64,000 bases of DNA from Phocaeicola plebeius. Lineage in GTDB: Bacteria; Bacteroidota; Bacteroidia; Bacteroidales; Bacteroidaceae. Of this stretch, positions 55,290 through 64,000 are shown piece by piece (position 1 is the stretch's first letter; every line of letters begins with the position of its first letter). The notes beneath the pieces are model-generated. The model had not been told where the DNA came from, ran no database searches, and saw only the letters and a list, made by a program, of their open reading frames with translations. The DNA is taken from contig NZ_QSQT01000001.1 of assembly GCF_003437535.1 (NCBI RefSeq), positions 124,001-188,000 on the forward strand, read 5' to 3'. A program made the position numbers and the translations under genes.

Positions 55290-56420
55290 ATGGAAACAGT
55301 AAATAGAATACTTCAAGAGAAGATTACAGCACGAATCGCGCCCAATAAAGCAGTACTGATTTTTGGTGCTCGCCGTGTTGGTAAAACGGTAATGATGCGT
55401 AAAATTGTGGACAACTATTCAGGTAGGACGATGATGCTCAACGGCGAAGACTACGACACATTAGCACTATTGGAGAATCGCTCAATAGCCAATTATCGGC
55501 ATTTATTGGATGGTATTGATTTGCTGGCTATTGATGAGGCACAGAACATACCACAAATCGGTAGTATTCTGAAGTTGATAGTTGATGAAATACCGGGAAT
55601 AAGTGTCTTGGCAAGTGGTTCTTCGTCATTCGATTTGCTGAATAAGACTGGTGAACCGTTGGTCGGCCGCAGTACGCAATTTCTCCTTACACCATTCTCG
55701 CAACGGGAAATCGCACAGACGGAAACGGCACTTGAAACCCGCCAGAACCTCGAAGCGCGCTTGATTTACGGTTCCTATCCCGAAGTAGTAATGATGGAGA
55801 ACTATGAACGTAAAACAGACTACCTACGTGATATTGTCGGTGCATACCTGCTTAAAGATATCTTAGCAATTGACGGCTTAAAAAATTCGAGCAAGATGCG
55901 CGATCTACTGCGATTGATAGCTTTTCAGTTGGGCAGCGAAGTTTCTTACGAAGAGTTAGGTAAACAACTCGGCATGAGCAAGACGACCGTTGAAAAATAC
56001 CTCGACCTATTGGAAAAGGTCTTCGTTATCTATCGTCTGGGGGCTTATTCGCGTAACCTACGCAAGGAGGTTACAAAAGCTGGCAAGTGGTACTTCTACG
56101 ACAACGGCATTCGCAATGCCATTATCGGGGCTTTCTCACCGCTGGCCATTCGGCAGGATGTCGGTGCGCTGTGGGAGAACTACATCATCGGAGAGCGGCG
56201 CAAAGCGAACTTCAATGAGGGACTGCACAGGGAGTTCTATTTCTGGCGCACCTACGACAAACAGGAAATCGACCTGATTGAGGAGAGTGCCGACAGTCTT
56301 ACCGCCTTGGAGTTCAAGTGGGGAAATAAAATGCCGGCCGCACCGAAAGCCTTCCAAGAAGCCTATCCCTATGCCGAGTTTCATGTGGTAAATCGGGAGA
56401 ATTATTTGGAGTTCGTATAA
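55290..56420 (+). CDS. AAA ATPase with DUF4143 domain
   Basis: 376 residues. The AAA_14 domain has Walker A GARRVGKT (26-33) and Walker B LLAIDEAQN (Asp82-Glu83), with a sensor-like VLASGSSSFDL. The DUF4143 part (about 190-340) includes a helix-turn-helix-like VSYEELGKQLGMSKTTVEKY and NYIIGERRKANFN, and a nuclease-like C-terminus (FYFWRTYDKQEIDLIEE...ALEFKWG) resembling a PD-(D/E)xK core. Family members are abundant in Bacteroidales and of unknown role. It is the first gene of a two-gene cargo, 16 bases before the KAP NTPase. Confidence 0.85.
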   Translation: METVNRILQEKITARIAPNKAVLIFGARRVGKTVMMRKIVDNYSGRTMMLNGEDYDTLALLENRSIANYRHLLDGIDLLAIDEAQNIPQIGSILKLIVDEIPGISVLASGSSSFDLLNKTGEPLVGRSTQFLLTPFSQREIAQTETALETRQNLEARLIYGSYPEVVMMENYERKTDYLRDIVGAYLLKDILAIDGLKNSSKMRDLLRLIAFQLGSEVSYEELGKQLGMSKTTVEKYLDLLEKVFVIYRLGAYSRNLRKEVTKAGKWYFYDNGIRNAIIGAFSPLAIRQDVGALWENYIIGERRKANFNEGLHREFYFWRTYDKQEIDLIEESADSLTALEFKWGNKMPAAPKAFQEAYPYAEFHVVNRENYLEFV

Positions 56421-56436
56421 TCAATAAATTACGTAT

Positions 56437-59400
56437 ATGGAAACAAAACTACAATCCAAACAGCAATATCCGCGGTTTATCCAAAATAAACCGTGTGGTA
56501 TTGACAAATTCGATGGAGGTTCGCAAGAAAGGTTGGCAAAAACTATTGCTCGCCATTTTTGTCAGAATGATTCATTGGATGAGGAATGTACTTTACCTCG
56601 AATTATCGGCATCGAAGGTATTTGGGGATCTGGAAAATCCAACGTGGTTAAAATGTTGGAACGTGAATTATCAGACGACTATTACTTTTTTGAGTATGAC
56701 GCATGGGGACATCAAGAGGACTTGCAACGCCGCTCTATATTGGAATTGCTTACAAGCAAACTTATTGATGATGGTATCCTATCTGGAAATGCAACAATAA
56801 AAGTCAAAGGTGGAGGTACGAAAACCGTATCATGGTCTGAAAAGCTGAAATATTTATTAGCCCGTAAAACGGAGACCGTAACCGAAAAATATCCCCTTAT
56901 CAGTAATGGTATGGTTGCGGCATTTTTGGTTGCAGTTTTAACTCCGATATTTACATTTATTGCGTATGCAGTAAAACCTACACCCACAACATGGTGGTTT
57001 TCTTTATTGTCTATTATCATAGCTGCACTGCCAGTTCTTATTGCATTGTGCGTTTGGAAATGGGCATATAGCAAAGATCATAAATATGGATGGAGTTATA
57101 TGTTAGCTATTTATCAAGATAAAGTCGAAAAGGACGTTTGCTATGAGACTTTGAGCGAAGACGAACCAACGGTTTACGAGTTCAAAACATGGATGCAAGA
57201 CATTTCTGATTTTATCAAGGAAAAAGGACAACGTAAATTAGTCCTTGTTTTTGACAACATGGATCGTCTCCCCGCTGAAAAAGTAAAAGAATTATGGTCT
57301 TCTATCCATACGTTCTTCGCCGATAGCGGTTTTGAAAATGTTTGGGCTGTTATTCCTTTCGATGAAACACATTTAGCTTGTGCATTCGGAGATGAGACCG
57401 ACGAACAAACGAAACAACTGACCAAGTATTTTATCAATAAAACTTTCCCTATTGTTTATCGTGTTGCTCCTCCTGTTATTACCGACTATCGAAGTATATT
57501 CAACAAACTGTTTGTTGAAGCATTTGGAGAAACAGAAAATGAAGCGAAAGAAACTATAAATCGGATATTCAGATTGGTAAATCCTAATGCCAATGTTAGG
57601 GAAATTATATCATATATCAATGAGATGGTCGCTCTTAAACAAGAGTGGTGTAACGAAATTTTGATGATAAACATAGCATTGTTCTGTTTGAAGAAGACGG
57701 ATATTCTGGCAAATCCAGTAGAACAAATATTGTCCGGCGACTATCTGAATGGCATTCAAACAATAATTAACAATGATCTGCAAACACAACGCGAAATTGC
57801 AGCTTTGGTATATGGTGTCGATGTTGAAGATGCTCGACAAATTCCATTGAAAAAATATATTGAAGGCTGCATCAACGGAGAAGAAGACCACGACATAAAT
57901 CAATATGCAGAGACTAATAAACAATTTGACACTGTATTAGAAGAAGTTATACAATGTATGGACAATGCGCTTATCGATAAGATTATACATTGTTTGCATA
58001 AATTAACTCGAAAGAGCGATGTTATTCTGCGTGTATGGCAAAGAATAGCACAATTGAAATTAAAAGAATCCATAGAGAAGCAGGTGTTCCCTGTCGAATA
58101 CCAAGAACTGCTGTTGCATTTAGACACGGAAAGCCAAAACCATGTGATTGCTCAATTATATAAGAAGATAGTTCGGTTCAATGACTTCAATGGCGGCGAC
58201 TATTTCAAAACGTTAGATGCAATAGACAGGTTTATTGCGCAAAATAAGTTGGCGTGCGATTTTACGTCATTGATTGAAGCAAAAACAGTCAAGCCAAATA
58301 CATTTATCGATTATATTCAAGCTGCAAATGCAACAGATGCTGCCTATCGGGATAACGCGACAACTAAAGCATATAAATATTATCAAGTAGCAACAAATTC
58401 GGAGGCGCTCGATAATTATTTGGCAAACTTACTACCCGATAATTTCGACCATGCAGATATTGTAAAAACGTTAAAAGATAATTCTACCTATACGTTTCCA
58501 ACGCTTTTGCAAGCGATCACGAATTGCATTGATGAACAGAATGTAAATAAAGATAATATAGGGGCTATATTTACAACCTATCGTTTATTGGCATCTGACG
58601 AAGAAAGACCTTTACCTGTAACGTTAGATTCAACCTACATAAATCAGTTGCATTCTGAATTAGAAACTGATGGCCGAAACATTAAAGAGTCTGGATATTA
58701 CGATTTAGTCGCCATGCAATTGGCACATGGTCATTCCGTTTCCTTAATAGAGGGTGGAGATATAAAATATGTTGCAGAACTCATGGACTATTATGTGGAT
58801 CATGGAGACTTATTAGTAAATAGTGTGGGATGGAATATACCGCTATTAAATGAAACACTACAATACATGGTAAATCATAAACTTGGCTATAAATTATTGC
58901 TCTCAGACATATTGCCCCAATTTGAAGATATTAAGAACAGAATAGGTGTAACGGATGAGGTATTTATCGAGCATTTAGCAGAGTGGAATACCGATTTGGA
59001 TAAGTATATCACTAAGAACAATATTAAAGATGTAATTCCTGACGCATCTTTTTACGATTTGACCACTAAAATAAGCAATGTCCTGACCGATCATATCAAT
59101 AAAATAGCGTTCGAAGCGTTGTCTGAAATAAGTGTTGATACATTATACGCCCAAAGAACAGCACATACATCATATTATTGGTTTGTCGCAATAAAACATT
59201 TACTGGCTAAAATCAAATCCTTGCCAGATAACTTGACTGAATTTGGCAAAAAGATTCTGATGGATATTGCTTCTGGAACTCAAAGTTTGAATCCTTTCCC
59301 TAATTGTTTCAAGAATATAGTTGAAAGATTGGATAAACGAAAAATTAAATCGACAGTTACCGATATAAGAAATGATTTCTGCATCGGTAAAAAGACTATC

Positions 59401-59691
59401 AATGCAATAAAGTTTCAATTTTTCGAAACATGGCTTAGATCGCATGGTAATTTGAAAAGTCAAGCTGGAGACGTTATTGATAAAATAGTGAAACCTGTAA
59501 TTTCCGATGGGGCATGCCGTTCATTGATTCTGCAAAACAAAGATTTTTATATGGATTTAATAAATACAGCAGGGGATGATGCTTATGAATTGAAAAAGAG
59601 TCTCCGAAACCTCATACAAAAAGATTCAGATCCGCAATTGGTTAAATTTGTCAATTCGATAGATTCAGTACCTGAGGTTGAAACCGCGTAA
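56437..59691 (+). CDS. KAP family P-loop NTPase with two membrane segments
   Basis: 1084 residues. Walker A is GIEGIWGSGKSN (58-69). Two membrane helices at about 158-179 and 187-207 are inserted before Walker B KLVLVFDNMDRLP (268-279), the hallmark of KAP NTPases. The remaining 700 residues are helical with no recognised domain. KAP proteins include PifA of plasmid F, which excludes phage T7, so a role in phage exclusion is possible. This function is inferred only from family and from cargo position. Base composition is clearly more AT-rich than the transfer genes next to it. Confidence 0.85.
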   Translation: METKLQSKQQYPRFIQNKPCGIDKFDGGSQERLAKTIARHFCQNDSLDEECTLPRIIGIEGIWGSGKSNVVKMLERELSDDYYFFEYDAWGHQEDLQRRSILELLTSKLIDDGILSGNATIKVKGGGTKTVSWSEKLKYLLARKTETVTEKYPLISNGMVAAFLVAVLTPIFTFIAYAVKPTPTTWWFSLLSIIIAALPVLIALCVWKWAYSKDHKYGWSYMLAIYQDKVEKDVCYETLSEDEPTVYEFKTWMQDISDFIKEKGQRKLVLVFDNMDRLPAEKVKELWSSIHTFFADSGFENVWAVIPFDETHLACAFGDETDEQTKQLTKYFINKTFPIVYRVAPPVITDYRSIFNKLFVEAFGETENEAKETINRIFRLVNPNANVREIISYINEMVALKQEWCNEILMINIALFCLKKTDILANPVEQILSGDYLNGIQTIINNDLQTQREIAALVYGVDVEDARQIPLKKYIEGCINGEEDHDINQYAETNKQFDTVLEEVIQCMDNALIDKIIHCLHKLTRKSDVILRVWQRIAQLKLKESIEKQVFPVEYQELLLHLDTESQNHVIAQLYKKIVRFNDFNGGDYFKTLDAIDRFIAQNKLACDFTSLIEAKTVKPNTFIDYIQAANATDAAYRDNATTKAYKYYQVATNSEALDNYLANLLPDNFDHADIVKTLKDNSTYTFPTLLQAITNCIDEQNVNKDNIGAIFTTYRLLASDEERPLPVTLDSTYINQLHSELETDGRNIKESGYYDLVAMQLAHGHSVSLIEGGDIKYVAELMDYYVDHGDLLVNSVGWNIPLLNETLQYMVNHKLGYKLLLSDILPQFEDIKNRIGVTDEVFIEHLAEWNTDLDKYITKNNIKDVIPDASFYDLTTKISNVLTDHINKIAFEALSEISVDTLYAQRTAHTSYYWFVAIKHLLAKIKSLPDNLTEFGKKILMDIASGTQSLNPFPNCFKNIVERLDKRKIKSTVTDIRNDFCIGKKTINAIKFQFFETWLRSHGNLKSQAGDVIDKIVKPVISDGACRSLILQNKDFYMDLINTAGDDAYELKKSLRNLIQKDSDPQLVKFVNSIDSVPEVETA

Positions 59692-59696
59692 GTATT

Positions 59697-59829
59697 TGTC
59701 TAACAAGTCCGAATTTTACGATTTTACCCGTCAGAACTGAAGTGCCCCCCAAAAAAATTGTATCCAACTTTTGGGGGTCACTTCAAACTTCGATAGGGAT
59801 AATTTTCAATTTTGGGGACTTGTTAGACA
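59697..59829. repeat. Nested inverted repeats at the end of the AAA/KAP cargo
   Basis: Outer arms TGTCTAACAAGTCC (59697-59710) and its exact complement (59816-59829) enclose inner arms 59739-59754 and 59769-59784, which match with one substitution (GAAGTG-C/A-CCCCCAAAA type). The ends look like insertion-sequence termini. The mobC stop codon (59823-59825) lies inside the right outer arm. Confidence 0.75.
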
Positions 59830-61841
59830 GTCTCATTATCTGGTAGCAGTTTACACAGCACCGGATCGTTTTTGATACGCTCCAGTTCCTCCTGCACAAT
59901 CTGCTTCACCTCTTCCTTGATGCGCCGGTAGTTCGCCTGCACCGTTTCCTTCATGCGGTCGTTGCCGTCCTCGTCCGTGAAGTTTGTAATGACGGGAATT
60001 TTCTTGTAGGCACTTTCTTCCCGTTTCACCTTTTCGGCATCCACCACAATCTCGCAATGAAAAATCTTCTGCTCGATACGCTCGTTGAAGTTGTCGGATA
60101 CAGAACCGACAAACATTCCCTGCGTAAGCCCGGAAATCTTACTCGGTGGAATGAGCGCGTCCATCTGCGTGTTGATGGAGGTGGAAACATCCTGCCGGTT
60201 GATGGAGATGGACTGCCGTTTCTGCAACACCTTACCGAACCGCTCGGAGAGCGTCTTGGCTGTTTCCCCCACCACCTGACCGGAGAAAATATTGCCGACA
60301 GTGTTCATCACCACTTTCGCCTCTTTGTCCCCGTAGTCACGCACTAACTGGCTGAAATCCTGAAAGCCCAGACACACGGCAACCTTGTTGCTTCGGGCGG
60401 TAGCTATAAGATTGTCCAACCCTTTGAAGTATATTGTGGGCAACTCGTCGATGATGACCGATGACTTCAGCATCCCCTTCTTGTTGATGAGCTTCACGAT
60501 ACGGGAATTATACAGACCGAGTGCCGCACCGTAGATATTCTGACGGTCGGGATTGTTACCCACGCAGAGGATTTTCGGCTCTTCGGGATTGTTGATGTCC
60601 AGCGTAAACTCGCTGTCTGACATCACCCAGTAGAGCTGCGGTGAAATCATCCTCGAAAGCGGGATTTTTGCCGACGCTATCTGACCCATGAGCTGCTCCG
60701 CAGCCCCTCCAAGCCACGCATCCATGAACGGCGAAAGGTAGTTCTCCAGCTCCGGATAAGAGGTCAGTATCGGAAATATATCCTCGTAACGGCGGTTCAG
60801 AAACTCGATAGCATGGGGAAACGTGCAAAACTTCCCGTTCTGATAGATTTTGAGATACCAGATAATACTGGCAAACAGAATGATAGGTGACTCCACGAAG
60901 AAGTCGCCCTGCTTTTGCACCCACGTTTTATTGAGGTTGAGCATTATTGTGTAGGCACTCTCATAGGCATCCGTAATATCTTCCATAAAATCCGGGTGAA
61001 TGGGATTGCACCGATGAGAGCGTCGCGGGTCGTCGAAGTTGATCACATAGAACTTCGGCTTTACCTTGTAGCCGTCCGGGTGGTTCAGCAAATGGTTGTA
61101 GGCAATAGTAGATAGGTCGGGATACTTGAAATCGTAGATGTATTGACTAAAGCCCTTTTCAATCTGTTGCTTGATAAAATTGTTTACCACGGCATAGGAC
61201 TTGCCGCTGCCCGGCGTACCCAACACGATGGACGCACGGAAGGGATTAACTACATTGATCCAACCGTTGTTCCAGCGTTTCCTGTAATAGAAACGTGTCG
61301 GCAGATTGACCGAATACTCGCTTTCGATAAGCCTCGTTTCCTGCATGAAACTCTCGTTCTCGTTGTTGAAAACATCCTCCATCAAATTGTGTTTCAACAG
61401 GCGGCTCATCCACAGACCACCCATCAACAGGCAGACATAGCCCGTTCCAATGGTAAGGACATACAGTCCCGTCACCGCTTCAAGCGGCAGCGGCAGGGGC
61501 AGCAACCACCAGTTCAGGAAAAACAGCACGAACCCGACGGCAAATGCTGTCCAGATTCTCCCCCAAGTGATTTTCTCACCCTTGACACCCTTCGTACCCA
61601 GACAGGACAAGGCAAGCAAAAGGACGGAAAACAGCTTCGTGTAGAGAATGGAATGGAACAGCCCCGCCGTGCGGTCGAAGTTCAGAAGGATTTTGTCCAC
61701 CACGCCGATGTTCACGCCCCACAGCCGGATGGCTTCGTAGCAGAACCAGTACACGTTCATGACCACTAAAATGATACTCACGGCACGCAGAAAATCCATG
61801 ATTTTCGCCAATGCCCTCAAATCGTCTTCTTGTTGTGACAT
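59823..61841 (-). CDS. mobC: Type IV coupling protein MobC (VirD4/TraG family)
   Basis: 672 residues. Four membrane helices lie within the first 147 residues, followed by the P-loop domain with Walker A LGTPGSGKS (207-215) and Walker B SVIIDELPTIYF, and FLSERFGK/LSERF-type motifs. The protein couples the relaxase-DNA complex to the conjugation pore at the inner membrane. It is last in the mobA-mobB-mobC operon, 30 bases after mobB. Its final residues and stop lie in an inverted repeat, so the C-terminus may be altered. Confidence 0.92.
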   Translation of the reverse strand: MSQQEDDLRALAKIMDFLRAVSIILVVMNVYWFCYEAIRLWGVNIGVVDKILLNFDRTAGLFHSILYTKLFSVLLLALSCLGTKGVKGEKITWGRIWTAFAVGFVLFFLNWWLLPLPLPLEAVTGLYVLTIGTGYVCLLMGGLWMSRLLKHNLMEDVFNNENESFMQETRLIESEYSVNLPTRFYYRKRWNNGWINVVNPFRASIVLGTPGSGKSYAVVNNFIKQQIEKGFSQYIYDFKYPDLSTIAYNHLLNHPDGYKVKPKFYVINFDDPRRSHRCNPIHPDFMEDITDAYESAYTIMLNLNKTWVQKQGDFFVESPIILFASIIWYLKIYQNGKFCTFPHAIEFLNRRYEDIFPILTSYPELENYLSPFMDAWLGGAAEQLMGQIASAKIPLSRMISPQLYWVMSDSEFTLDINNPEEPKILCVGNNPDRQNIYGAALGLYNSRIVKLINKKGMLKSSVIIDELPTIYFKGLDNLIATARSNKVAVCLGFQDFSQLVRDYGDKEAKVVMNTVGNIFSGQVVGETAKTLSERFGKVLQKRQSISINRQDVSTSINTQMDALIPPSKISGLTQGMFVGSVSDNFNERIEQKIFHCEIVVDAEKVKREESAYKKIPVITNFTDEDGNDRMKETVQANYRRIKEEVKQIVQEELERIKNDPVLCKLLPDNETV

Positions 61842-61871
61842 ACATTGATTTTTTAATTGTTGATACTCTGA

Positions 61872-63119
61872 TTACATACCCAAGCCCTTGCGTTTTTTCT
61901 TCTTTTTGCGCTTCATCGCCCGGATGAAAGCCTCTTCCTCGGCATCTACCGCCGGACCTTCGGGAGTGAGCAAGCCCATACCGCCCGATATATCTTCACT
62001 GTCGTAGGCGGTCTGCCCGTGTGCCTTGTCCGCAGCATCCACAGGGATGGATAGCGGTATCGGCGGTTGTCCGGCGTATGGCAGGGTGAAGTGTTCCTGC
62101 AAGGCATTCGCCGAAAGCTCCTTACCCATGCGCGAACCGTTCAGCACGCATCCCGTGCGGTGGTCGATGAAGGTAGCCCCATAGATGCGCCCTTCCTCTG
62201 TGTAGCGCAGTACGGTGTCGATGCCCTTCTCTTTGAGTTGGGATACAAATTTGTCCTTGTCATAAGTGCCTTGCAGCACGGAAAGGACGGTGCGTTTCGT
62301 CATGTCTGCCAGTTTCCTATCCTTGATTTCCGATTTGGAACGGACAAACTTCTTCTGTACGGCTTCATAGCCTGCGGACTTCCCGAAAAGCGAGGATTTG
62401 AACGGGTTGCCCACCTTGTTACCCTTGTCGTCCGTGACGGAATAGACCAGCCCGTGATACTCCCGTCCGCGCACGTTGCCCCTCGCTTCCTCCACCGTCA
62501 TATTATATAAGGAAAGGAGCGCACGGTATTCGCCCATCGTCTGGAAACGGTACTGCCCATTCAGAGCCTTCACGGTGTTGCCTACCTGCTTCTTCACATC
62601 ACCTGCCGATGCGGCCACCTTGCGCAACGGATTATCCAATCTCTGATTTTTACGTTCTGCCGGATGCAATCCGTACTTCTGTTCCAGTTCCCTGCGGATA
62701 CGGTCGCTGCGGCGGTAGAGAAAATCCCGGTTGAGCCTTTTCCCGTTCTCGTCCACGTTGACCGTCACGATGTGCAGGTGGTGGCGGTCGATGTCCTCGT
62801 GCTTGAATACAAGATAAGGCTGGTTTCCGAAACCGAGTTTTTCCAGATACTCGCGGGCGATATTCTGCAACTCAATATCGGTCAGCACATCCTCCGGGTG
62901 CGGGTTGAGAGAGATATGCACCACCGGCTTCTCGATCTTCATCTGCGGTGGCAGGAAGGTGAGAAAACCCTCCATCGCCTTGCCTATGTCCACCGTTCCC
63001 GAACCGTCATTGTAGATGCGGTTGGTGGTGAGAAGCCGCCCCTGCGCCTCGTTAATCTTCTCCCCGTTGTAGGCAATCGCGCCGTACAACGAACTTCCTA
63101 CACTGATTTTTGCGACCAT
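61872..63119 (-). CDS. mobB: Relaxase MobB
   Basis: 415 residues of the MobP-type relaxase/mobilization nuclease family. The N-terminal region begins MVAKISVGSSLYGAIAYNGEKINEAQGR; the metal-binding His cluster is in FKHEDIDRHHLHIVTVNVDE. The C-terminus is Lys-rich (MKRKKKKKRKG). It nicks oriT and leads the strand into the recipient. Its start overlaps the mobA end by 22 bases. Confidence 0.92.
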   Translation of the reverse strand: MVAKISVGSSLYGAIAYNGEKINEAQGRLLTTNRIYNDGSGTVDIGKAMEGFLTFLPPQMKIEKPVVHISLNPHPEDVLTDIELQNIAREYLEKLGFGNQPYLVFKHEDIDRHHLHIVTVNVDENGKRLNRDFLYRRSDRIRRELEQKYGLHPAERKNQRLDNPLRKVAASAGDVKKQVGNTVKALNGQYRFQTMGEYRALLSLYNMTVEEARGNVRGREYHGLVYSVTDDKGNKVGNPFKSSLFGKSAGYEAVQKKFVRSKSEIKDRKLADMTKRTVLSVLQGTYDKDKFVSQLKEKGIDTVLRYTEEGRIYGATFIDHRTGCVLNGSRMGKELSANALQEHFTLPYAGQPPIPLSIPVDAADKAHGQTAYDSEDISGGMGLLTPEGPAVDAEEEAFIRAMKRKKKKKRKGLGM

Positions 63120-63526
63120 TTTGCCTCCATTTCCCTTGAAAGTTCCACAATCCGGCGGCTCAGTTTCACGAGTTCGACGGTGTGTTGCTCTAATTTGTAG
63201 AGCAACGCCATCGCCTTTTTCTCTGAAAAATGCAGCCTCAGTTCCTTCACGACTTGGTTGTAATTCGTACCCACGGCACGGAATTGTGCATGAAAATCCG
63301 ACAGTTTGGTGTAATAGTCCACCAACGTCTTGTCCACCTTCAGCACCTTGAACGGTTGCCCGAAGAAGTGCGCTTTGAGGAAAACAGACCGTGCATAGAC
63401 ACCCGATTTTCCGAACATGGCGAGGAAACGGTTGTGTTCCTCCTCGTTGAAACGGACGGTGTACCGGTACACCGCCGGATCAAGTTTGGGATTTCTCCCT
63501 GATTTGCTTTTCCTTTTCTCTTTCAT
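63098..63526 (-). CDS. mobA: Mobilization accessory protein MobA
   Basis: 142 residues, with an N-terminal basic segment (MKEKRKSKSGRNPKLDP) and the pattern YTVRFNEEEHNRFLAMFGKSG typical of ribbon-helix-helix relaxosome accessory proteins (MobC-type in plasmid naming). It binds oriT and helps the relaxase. First gene of the mob operon. Its start codon is preceded by the 21-base leader shared with the DUF1896 gene. Confidence 0.88.
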   Translation of the reverse strand: MKEKRKSKSGRNPKLDPAVYRYTVRFNEEEHNRFLAMFGKSGVYARSVFLKAHFFGQPFKVLKVDKTLVDYYTKLSDFHAQFRAVGTNYNQVVKELRLHFSEKKAMALLYKLEQHTVELVKLSRRIVELSREMEAKWSQKSV

Positions 63527-63527
63527 A

Positions 63528-63548
63528 TTACTTTGGATTTAGCGGATT
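63528..63548 (-). repeat. 21-base leader element shared with the DUF1896 gene
   Basis: Exact reverse complement of 37300-37320. On the minus strand it ends one base before the mobA ATG. Seventeen of its bases can pair with the RteR-like RNA. Confidence 0.85.
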
Positions 63549-63594
63549 GACGGCATAAGCCGCCGCTTCGGATTACAGCACCGCAGTTCTGAAA

Positions 63595-63729
63595 GGCTTC
63601 CCGACTTCGGAGGGAAAGCCCGCCCCCTGCAAGGGCAAGTGCTTTTCGTGGCTGCTCAAAATATTTTGAGCGGCTGAAAAGACATCTTGCTATGTTCAGG
63701 TGAACATAAAAATCCGTCGGGGACGGATT
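63595..63729. other. Candidate origin of transfer (oriT) region
   Basis: Upstream of mobA are four dyads: 63595-63602 with 63612-63620 (one bulge), the perfect 18-base palindrome GCTCAAAATATTTTGAGC (63654-63671), TATGTTCA/TGAACATA (63691-63708), and AATCCGTC/GACGGATT (63711-63729). Such clusters next to mob genes are typical of oriT. No nick site was identified. Confidence 0.5.
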
Positions 63730-63790
63730 GGGGATGATTCCTTTCAAACTCCGGGCTGCGCTACCTGCGGCGTACCCTGCCGTTCGGGTG

Positions 63791-63798
63791 CAAAGTTA
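63791..63798 (-). promoter_or_regulatory. Promoter -7 box of the mob operon
   Basis: The minus strand reads TAACTTTG, matching TAnnTTTG, about 265 bases before mobA. The oriT dyads lie in the resulting leader. Confidence 0.5.
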
Positions 63799-64000
63799 CG
63801 CCCTTAAGGCGATGTCCGACAGAGGCTTGACCCGGACAATCAGTGCCAACCGGCGCAACGTGCTGCCACTTGCCGGAGAAGTGATACAAGTTCCAAAATA
63901 TCCTTGTTTATTTGCAGTGTGATTCGGATGTGGGACTGAAAATACACTCCTTCCGCCGGATGTTCGGACAGCAATCCGGGCATCAATCCAAACGGTTGAA
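63799..64000. other. Right edge, no certain gene
   Basis: A minus-strand frame is open from the window edge to a stop at 63840-63842 (52 codons, containing RITLQINKDILELVSLL). It could be the end of an unseen gene or chance. In CTnDOT-type elements the first tra genes run divergently from mobA, so nothing certain is expected here. Confidence 0.25.

Larger units (their letters stand above)
29847..64000. mobile_element. Integrative conjugative element of the CTnDOT/ERL family, left part, continues past the window
   Basis: The region starts at an IntDOT-type core next to an IntDOT-like integrase and contains the expected excision genes (xis2c, xis2d, orf3, exc), tetQ, rteC and mobABC in an order matching CTnDOT. 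Coding sequence from about 30 to 43 kb has clearly different, GC-richer codon use from the host genes before it. The tra genes and the right end would lie beyond 64000. Non-standard parts are the RND efflux operon, the loss of rteA/rteB, and the AAA/KAP cargo. Confidence 0.92.

Noticed and set aside
63790..63799. GTAACTTTGC as the right end of the element
   Set aside because: It matches the core, but tra genes are not yet passed and the site fits a mob promoter; the right end should lie beyond the window.
63728..63922. 64-codon plus-strand frame
   Set aside because: It overlaps the mob promoter and the edge of the oriT candidate, with no domain or ribosome site.

Overview
The window is chromosomal DNA of a gut Bacteroidales bacterium of the Bacteroides/Phocaeicola type. 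The evidence is repeated promoter -7 boxes of the TAnnTTTG form, a SusC/SusD polysaccharide-utilization locus under a hybrid two-component system, a fused SecDF, and an integrated conjugative element of the CTnDOT/ERL family. I assigned genus and family by recognition only; no search was run.

Host chromosome (1-29.8 kb). It opens with the 3' end of a rhomboid gene, an endonuclease/exonuclease/phosphatase membrane protein, an M3 peptidase lipoprotein and secDF. Next is a small polysaccharide-utilization locus: a 1367-residue hybrid two-component regulator on the minus strand, then susC, susD, a DUF3823 lipoprotein and a family 2 glycoside hydrolase on the plus strand. A minus-strand mtnN-luxS pair (methyl-cycle detoxification and AI-2 synthesis) is divergent from a YfhO-type membrane protein. 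Six tightly packed minus-strand glycosyltransferases follow, probably for a surface polysaccharide. Two convergent intergenic gaps carry arrays of short palindromic repeats.

Integrated element (about 29.85 kb to beyond 64 kb). The left end is placed at a GTAACTTTGC core that is also the -7 box of the glycosyltransferase operon. Gene order follows the CTnDOT excision region: a 411-residue IntDOT-like integrase, two minus-strand helix-turn-helix genes, xis2c-like and xis2d-like genes, orf3, and the exc topoisomerase. Just after exc is a promoter plus terminator that would make a roughly 90-nt RNA in the position of RteR, then a DUF1896 gene and a 1938-residue methylase/helicase. tetQ follows with its short leader peptide. 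Its stop codon overlaps an AcrA-AcrB-TolC type RND efflux operon, so ribosome protection and efflux may share one tetracycline-controlled transcript.

Downstream of the efflux operon only the first 75 or so codons of rteA remain. They are fused to fragments of a MacB-type permease and a membrane-fusion protein, and rteB is absent. A heavily structured leader RNA precedes a RibD/DHFR-like gene, followed by rteC. A relatively AT-rich two-gene cargo (AAA/DUF4143 ATPase and a KAP-type P-loop NTPase with two membrane segments) lies between rteC and the mobilization genes. mobC, mobB and mobA read leftward from a palindrome-rich oriT candidate at the right edge.

The most unusual observation is that the RteR-like RNA contains a 17-nt segment complementary, with one G-U pair, to a 21-nt sequence directly upstream of two start codons: the adjacent DUF1896 gene and the distant mobA gene. 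Weaker matches lie upstream of exc. This suggests an antisense circuit within the element.
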